A DNA stretch of 64,000 bases from Pseudogymnoascus destructans (Eukaryota; Ascomycota; Leotiomycetes; Thelebolales; Thelebolaceae), in NCBI RefSeq assembly GCF_001641265.1, contig NW_020167525.1:1218501-1282500 (forward strand), given 5' to 3'. Positions 60,389 to 64,000 of this stretch are shown here, piece after piece (position 1 is the first letter of the stretch; each line of letters opens with the position of its first letter). The position numbers and the translations under genes are program-made. The notes beneath the pieces were generated by a model that was given only the letters and a program-made list of their open reading frames with translations, was not told where the DNA came from and searched no databases.

Positions 60389-61297
60389 TGTCATACTGAC
60401 ATTCGTTGCACTCAGTTTGCTATCAAACTCAAGAGCAAACTTGGAAATCTCCTCCTCAAACCTACAAGTCACTATACATATTTTGGCTTATCACACCAAC
60501 AACAAGAGCAATACTACTCAACGATTGCTACAACCATCTATGATTCATTACACGTCATCGCTCCTTAGTTACTGGGCCGATATTACCACATAGCATATCT
60601 CTACAACCCTCTATGATTCATTACATGACATCACTCATACTACCACATGACATATCTCTACCAACTAGAGGCCTAGGAGCATGAACGATAGCTCTAAAAG
60701 CTCCTACGAACCTCTATGACTCATTACATGTCATCGCTCTTTAGTTACCCACCAGATTGGTTAAGTTATGACATAATTTGTCTATGACATAATTTGTCTA
60801 TAGGGGTACTCTGACCTTGGACCTCCTTTTACTTCCTATAGGCTACGAACCTAAGAGATGGTTCTATGGGATTCTCTTACGTCGACTACAGTTACCAAGC
60901 CTGGTAATCATGGAAAGTCTTGGAAAATGAGAGAACTACACTCCTTTAGCATAAATAGGATTGCCCTTTCCTTAAGAAAGGGCAAGCAGACAATACAGTA
61001 AATCGACTATCACATACTTCCACGTCTTTTCCAAGCTTCCAAGCATTCATCTTGTTACTCCTTGTTTCTGAAAAGTCAGTGAGGTGTTAACCTCTGACTT
61101 ACCCCTGAGTTCCCAGACTCAACATTTGTTGCAACTTGTCTGAACCACTTCACTACATCACACACCTGATTGCTGCGTTGTGGAATAGTCTAAGCTACGA
61201 CCCTTTGGCTCTGTTTTCTAAGACAGTGTGTTGTCTTAGTAAATTCATCCCTTCCTTGGGTGGCTAGATTCTCACATCTGGTGCACCCACCATTACA
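60389..61297. mobile_element. Solo LTR, 909 bp (family A)
   Basis: Same ends as 25008-25943 (TGTCATACTGACATTCG ... CCACCATTACA) but flanked by its own exact duplication GTTAG (60384-60388, 61298-61302). Internal differences include a repeated block around 60590-60660 and small deletions. Confidence 0.88.
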
Positions 61298-61302
61298 GTT
61301 AG

Positions 61303-61697
61303 GTTTAATATAGGAAGCCAATTATGCTCTGTATCATTTAAGGGTGCCAATTATGGCACAAGCCACCGTATAGATTATATACACTGTGTGATAATAAATT
61401 GTAAGGATCTATAGCGCAAAATGATAATGGTTTGTGGATGCGTCGTATTTAACTGGATATCGAAAATTGCCTCTAACGGCCATGGATCGAGCACGGAAGA
61501 ACTATCAGTTTCTGAATGGAGGAGTAGGTTTAATTGGTCTGGGGCACCATCACCACCAGAGAGAAGGAGTCTAAGCACCAGATGCTATGATTTAGCAACT
61601 CCGGGGAGAGAGATTATTATGGAACCAAGCGCTAACTCACGACTTTACACTCTAGAGATAATTGATCAAATAATTAACTAGGCCTCCATTTAAGCCC
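61303..61697. other. Intergenic, weak ORFs
   Basis: A plus-strand ORF at 61421-61681 (MIMVCGCVVFNWISKIASNG) has no support beyond length. Confidence 0.35.
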
Positions 61698-62216
61698 TTA
61701 GTTTGAGAAATATAACATTTCAGCTAGTGCTGCCCAAAGGAACACGTGAGACCACATAGAGACTTGCCTAACCCCTGACCCAACAACAACGCTGCTGTGA
61801 GGCCCTGAAGTGCTCGACCCCAACTGACTCGGTTTAGCCGTTGCGGTCCCGCAAAGGCCTGTAGTCATGCACTTGTTAGTGGAAGTATTGTTTATCAGTA
61901 GTGTCCGACTACTCCCAAATAGTAGCGGGGTATTGAAAGAGGTGCTAGAGGGCTGGGATGATAGTAAGCTTGAATGAGAGACTGTATTTGCGCTTGAAGA
62001 TCCAGTTTGTAAACCTCCAACGGACATAGTTGAGTTTGAAGGAATGATAGTGATAGCTGCGTGATGGCTCGTCATTGGTATGGAATTTGAGCTAGCGTGG
62101 CTATTATCATGAATTTCTATCGTCGCTTCTGCTTGTAATCCAATACAGCTATGAGTAGTAACAGATTGAGTGAAGCCGGAAGTGAACATGTTGATGGACA
62201 TAATTGCGCTTGCCAA
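61698..62216 (-). CDS. Ser/Thr-rich protein with GPI-anchor-like tail, 172 aa
   Basis: The ORF from 62216 (MASAIMSINMFTSGFTQSV) is dominated by Ser and Thr with many short hydrophobics, as in cell-wall proteins. The last 30 residues (SGVRQVSMWSHVFLWAALAE...) form a small-residue site followed by a hydrophobic end, the usual GPI-attachment layout. The N-terminus lacks a clear signal peptide, so an upstream exon or a truncated 5' end is possible. If secreted it would sit on the wall or membrane surface. Confidence 0.45.
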   Translation of the reverse strand: MASAIMSINMFTSGFTQSVTTHSCIGLQAEATIEIHDNSHASSNSIPMTSHHAAITIIPSNSTMSVGGLQTGSSSANTVSHSSLLSSQPSSTSFNTPLLFGSSRTLLINNTSTNKCMTTGLCGTATAKPSQLGSSTSGPHSSVVVGSGVRQVSMWSHVFLWAALAEMLYFSN

Positions 62217-62391
62217 TCACCTCACGACAATCGCTCCCCATCTTATAAAAACTATAACTAGTGTACAACGAAAGCCAATATTTGCTCATGCACAGTCTGA
62301 AATTGGCTTATTGCAAATATAAAAGACCATTTGCCTTCCCTCTTAGACCCAAATATATCTGGTCTATGCTTGGATCATATGCAAATTAAAC

Positions 62392-64000
62392 ATGGATTCA
62401 CTCGTCTCCGATTATACTAAGAAGATAGAGCTAGAGGGTAAAAGTTCTAGAACTTCCAAGGCAGAGCTTGAAAGTCTAGAAATGAAAATATTGGAAACCT
62501 CTACAATCGTGTATAATAGCAAGAAAGAGAACGAACCACTCGAACTAAAAGGTACCACGCTAGAACAATTTCGCTTAGGTGTAGAAGCCGGGGTCAGGGC
62601 AGAAATTGCCCAAAAAAATGCAGCTATAGAGGAAGCTGCTGAAGCAAAAAAAGTAAAAGCAAAGGCTGCTAGGGAAGAAAAAGCAGCTGAAAAAGCTGAA
62701 AAGGAAGCTAGGGAAAAGGAAGCAGCTGAAGCTAAAGAAAAGGCAGCTAAAGAAGCAGAAGAAGCTACAAAGGCAAAGGCAGCTGAAGCTAAAGCAAAGG
62801 CAGCTAAGGAAGCAGAAGAAGCTACAAAGGCCGCAGAAGAGAAGGCAGCAAAAAAGGCCAAAGAAGAGGCTGAAAAAAAGCCCAAGGAAGAAGAGGAAGA
62901 AGAGGAAGAAGAAAAGGAAGAGCCGCCTTCTGATGACGACAATGACGACATAGTTAATAGACTTCGACATGGGGAGACTATTAGCAAACTAAAGGAGGAT
63001 ATTTCTATATCAGTAGAAGTTCTCTTGTCAAAACATGAGCATGTTGTTGGCCACAAGAAAGGGTTTGGAACACCAGTTATTGTTCTTAATAAAGAATTTC
63101 CCCAAGCAAGAATTTGCAGAATCAGGAAGGACATTGGACATGACAAGAGTAGTCCCAACATTATGCTACGGAGACGTGGGGGCGAGCTAAAACCTAACTC
63201 TGAGGAGAAATGGGCGGTTGACGACCTTGATGCTGTTAAACTGATAGCAATAGATGTCCCAGATGATTATAAATCATCTCCGGTAAATCGAGTCAAGCTA
63301 ATTCCTAAGATGACGGGTACAGAAAAAGATGAATTCAAGGCACTTAATATGAAAATTCTGACACAACCAGATGTACAACTCTACTGCGAATGGAAGGAGC
63401 CGTTAATATTAGACAACGGTAACTTAGTTTTCTCAAGTTGGGAAAGTAGGGCAACGTGTCGTCTTATTTGGAAGAAGAATGCGGATAATTACTTGCTTTA
63501 TGTGGCCAGATTGATCGAAGGTTGGTATCAAAAGGTTTCTGGTGGGCAGTATAAAGATGAACCAATGCCGACTATTGAGATATTTCGGGCAGGAAGTTCA
63601 ATGACGCCGGGATCGGACGCGACACCTACACCTAAGAATACAGCTGGGCGCGAAAAAACACCTGGGTCGCAAAAGCGTTCTAGCAAAAAAACGGAGAAAT
63701 CGCGACGGTCGAAATCGCCTTCAATACGCCTGGGGAGGAAGTCTCGGCAGGGTACACGACATAGGTCTTCGCAACTTCAGAGCACAGAAGGAGAAGACGA
63801 TGATTCAGACAAGGATTCAGACAAGGATTCAGACAAGGATTCAGATGATTCAGACAAGGATTCAGATGATTCGGACGAGGATTCAGACGAAGCAGAGCTG
63901 GGACGTCGAGAAGAACTATTTCTGAAAATCGAGGGGAAATACCGGACTAAAAATAAGATAGCGCCAAAGGCTAAACTAACGGCTACACAATACGACGCTG
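62392..64000 (+). CDS. Lys/Glu/Ala-rich large protein, runs off the right edge
   Basis: The ATG at 62392 (MDSLVSDYTKKIELEGKSSR) opens a frame with no stop through base 64000 (over 536 codons). Residues about 75-180 are an Ala/Lys/Glu helix (AKAAKEAEEATKA-type repeats) ending in a Glu run. A compact region (about 185-400) follows with GHKKGFGTPVIVLNKEFPQA, VKLIAIDVPDD, QLYCEWKEPLIL and RATCRLIWKKNADNYLLYVA. Then comes a basic Ser/Arg stretch (SRRSKSPSIRLGRKSRQ) and an SDKD/SDDSD repeat. This composition suggests a nuclear, nucleic-acid-linked protein. The minus-strand ORFs in the helix region are mirror artefacts. No family identified; the end lies outside the window. Confidence 0.65.
   Translation, partial: MDSLVSDYTKKIELEGKSSRTSKAELESLEMKILETSTIVYNSKKENEPLELKGTTLEQFRLGVEAGVRAEIAQKNAAIEEAAEAKKVKAKAAREEKAAEKAEKEAREKEAAEAKEKAAKEAEEATKAKAAEAKAKAAKEAEEATKAAEEKAAKKAKEEAEKKPKEEEEEEEEEKEEPPSDDDNDDIVNRLRHGETISKLKEDISISVEVLLSKHEHVVGHKKGFGTPVIVLNKEFPQARICRIRKDIGHDKSSPNIMLRRRGGELKPNSEEKWAVDDLDAVKLIAIDVPDDYKSSPVNRVKLIPKMTGTEKDEFKALNMKILTQPDVQLYCEWKEPLILDNGNLVFSSWESRATCRLIWKKNADNYLLYVARLIEGWYQKVSGGQYKDEPMPTIEIFRAGSSMTPGSDATPTPKNTAGREKTPGSQKRSSKKTEKSRRSKSPSIRLGRKSRQGTRHRSSQLQSTEGEDDDSDKDSDKDSDKDSDDSDKDSDDSDEDSDEAELGRREELFLKIEGKYRTKNKIAPKAKLTATQYDA

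Noticed and set aside
62412..63161. Minus-strand Ser/Phe/Ala-rich ORFs
   Set aside because: Reverse complements of the Lys/Glu/Ala helix in the plus-strand gene starting at 62392.

Overview
The window looks like an accessory, transposon-rich region from a filamentous ascomycete (Pezizomycotina). The evidence is spliced genes with 45-56 nt GT-AG introns and CTAA-type branch sites, and fungal families (2EXR fragment, GH18 chitinase, CSC1/TMEM63-like channel, Fot1/Pogo transposases, a chromodomain Ty3 element). A Leotiomycete or Dothideomycete is a guess only. I saw no tRNA, rRNA or CRISPR array.

Left part (1-13.3 kb): an Ala/Glu microsatellite reading frame at the edge, a 2EXR fragment beside a perfect 33-bp hairpin, a composite inverted-repeat element (2.0-2.9 kb), then a complete Ty3 retrotransposon (3474-10386) with gag, pol, an antisense ORF and a 5-bp AACAT target duplication. 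The Ty3 element splits a host reading frame exactly in phase. A frameshifted Tc1-like element and a pogo relic carrying a solo LTR follow.

Middle (13.3-35.3 kb): a small membrane protein, a CSC1-like channel gene, a GH18 chitinase cut in phase by a 301-bp solo LTR, an F-box fragment, an acidic-tailed protein, a 936-bp solo LTR and a copia relic. Then comes a run of minus-strand, intron-rich genes I do not recognise (27.9-35.3 kb), one of them with a likely GC-AG intron and a solo LTR 67 bp upstream of its ATG.

Right part (35.3-64 kb): repeat-bearing orphan genes (two different 24-bp arrays in one gene), a Cys-rich micro-ORF, a divergent gene pair, a SANT/Myb-like gene cut in phase by an intact pogo element, a second intact pogo element with a zinc-knuckle transposase, a truncated kinase-like gene, a DEDDy 3'-5' exonuclease, a fungal F-box/DUF7730-type protein, a decayed third pogo copy carrying a small MITE, a MULE-like nonautonomous element with a 9-bp target duplication, another copy of the long solo LTR, and a large Lys/Glu-rich gene that runs off the right edge.

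There is no single operon-like pathway. The organising theme is repeated insertion into host genes: at least three host ORFs (3249, 20143 and 48823 starts) can be read across a transposon once the element and one target-site copy are ignored. Exon structures are my own reading of frames and splice sites and have not been tested with transcripts.
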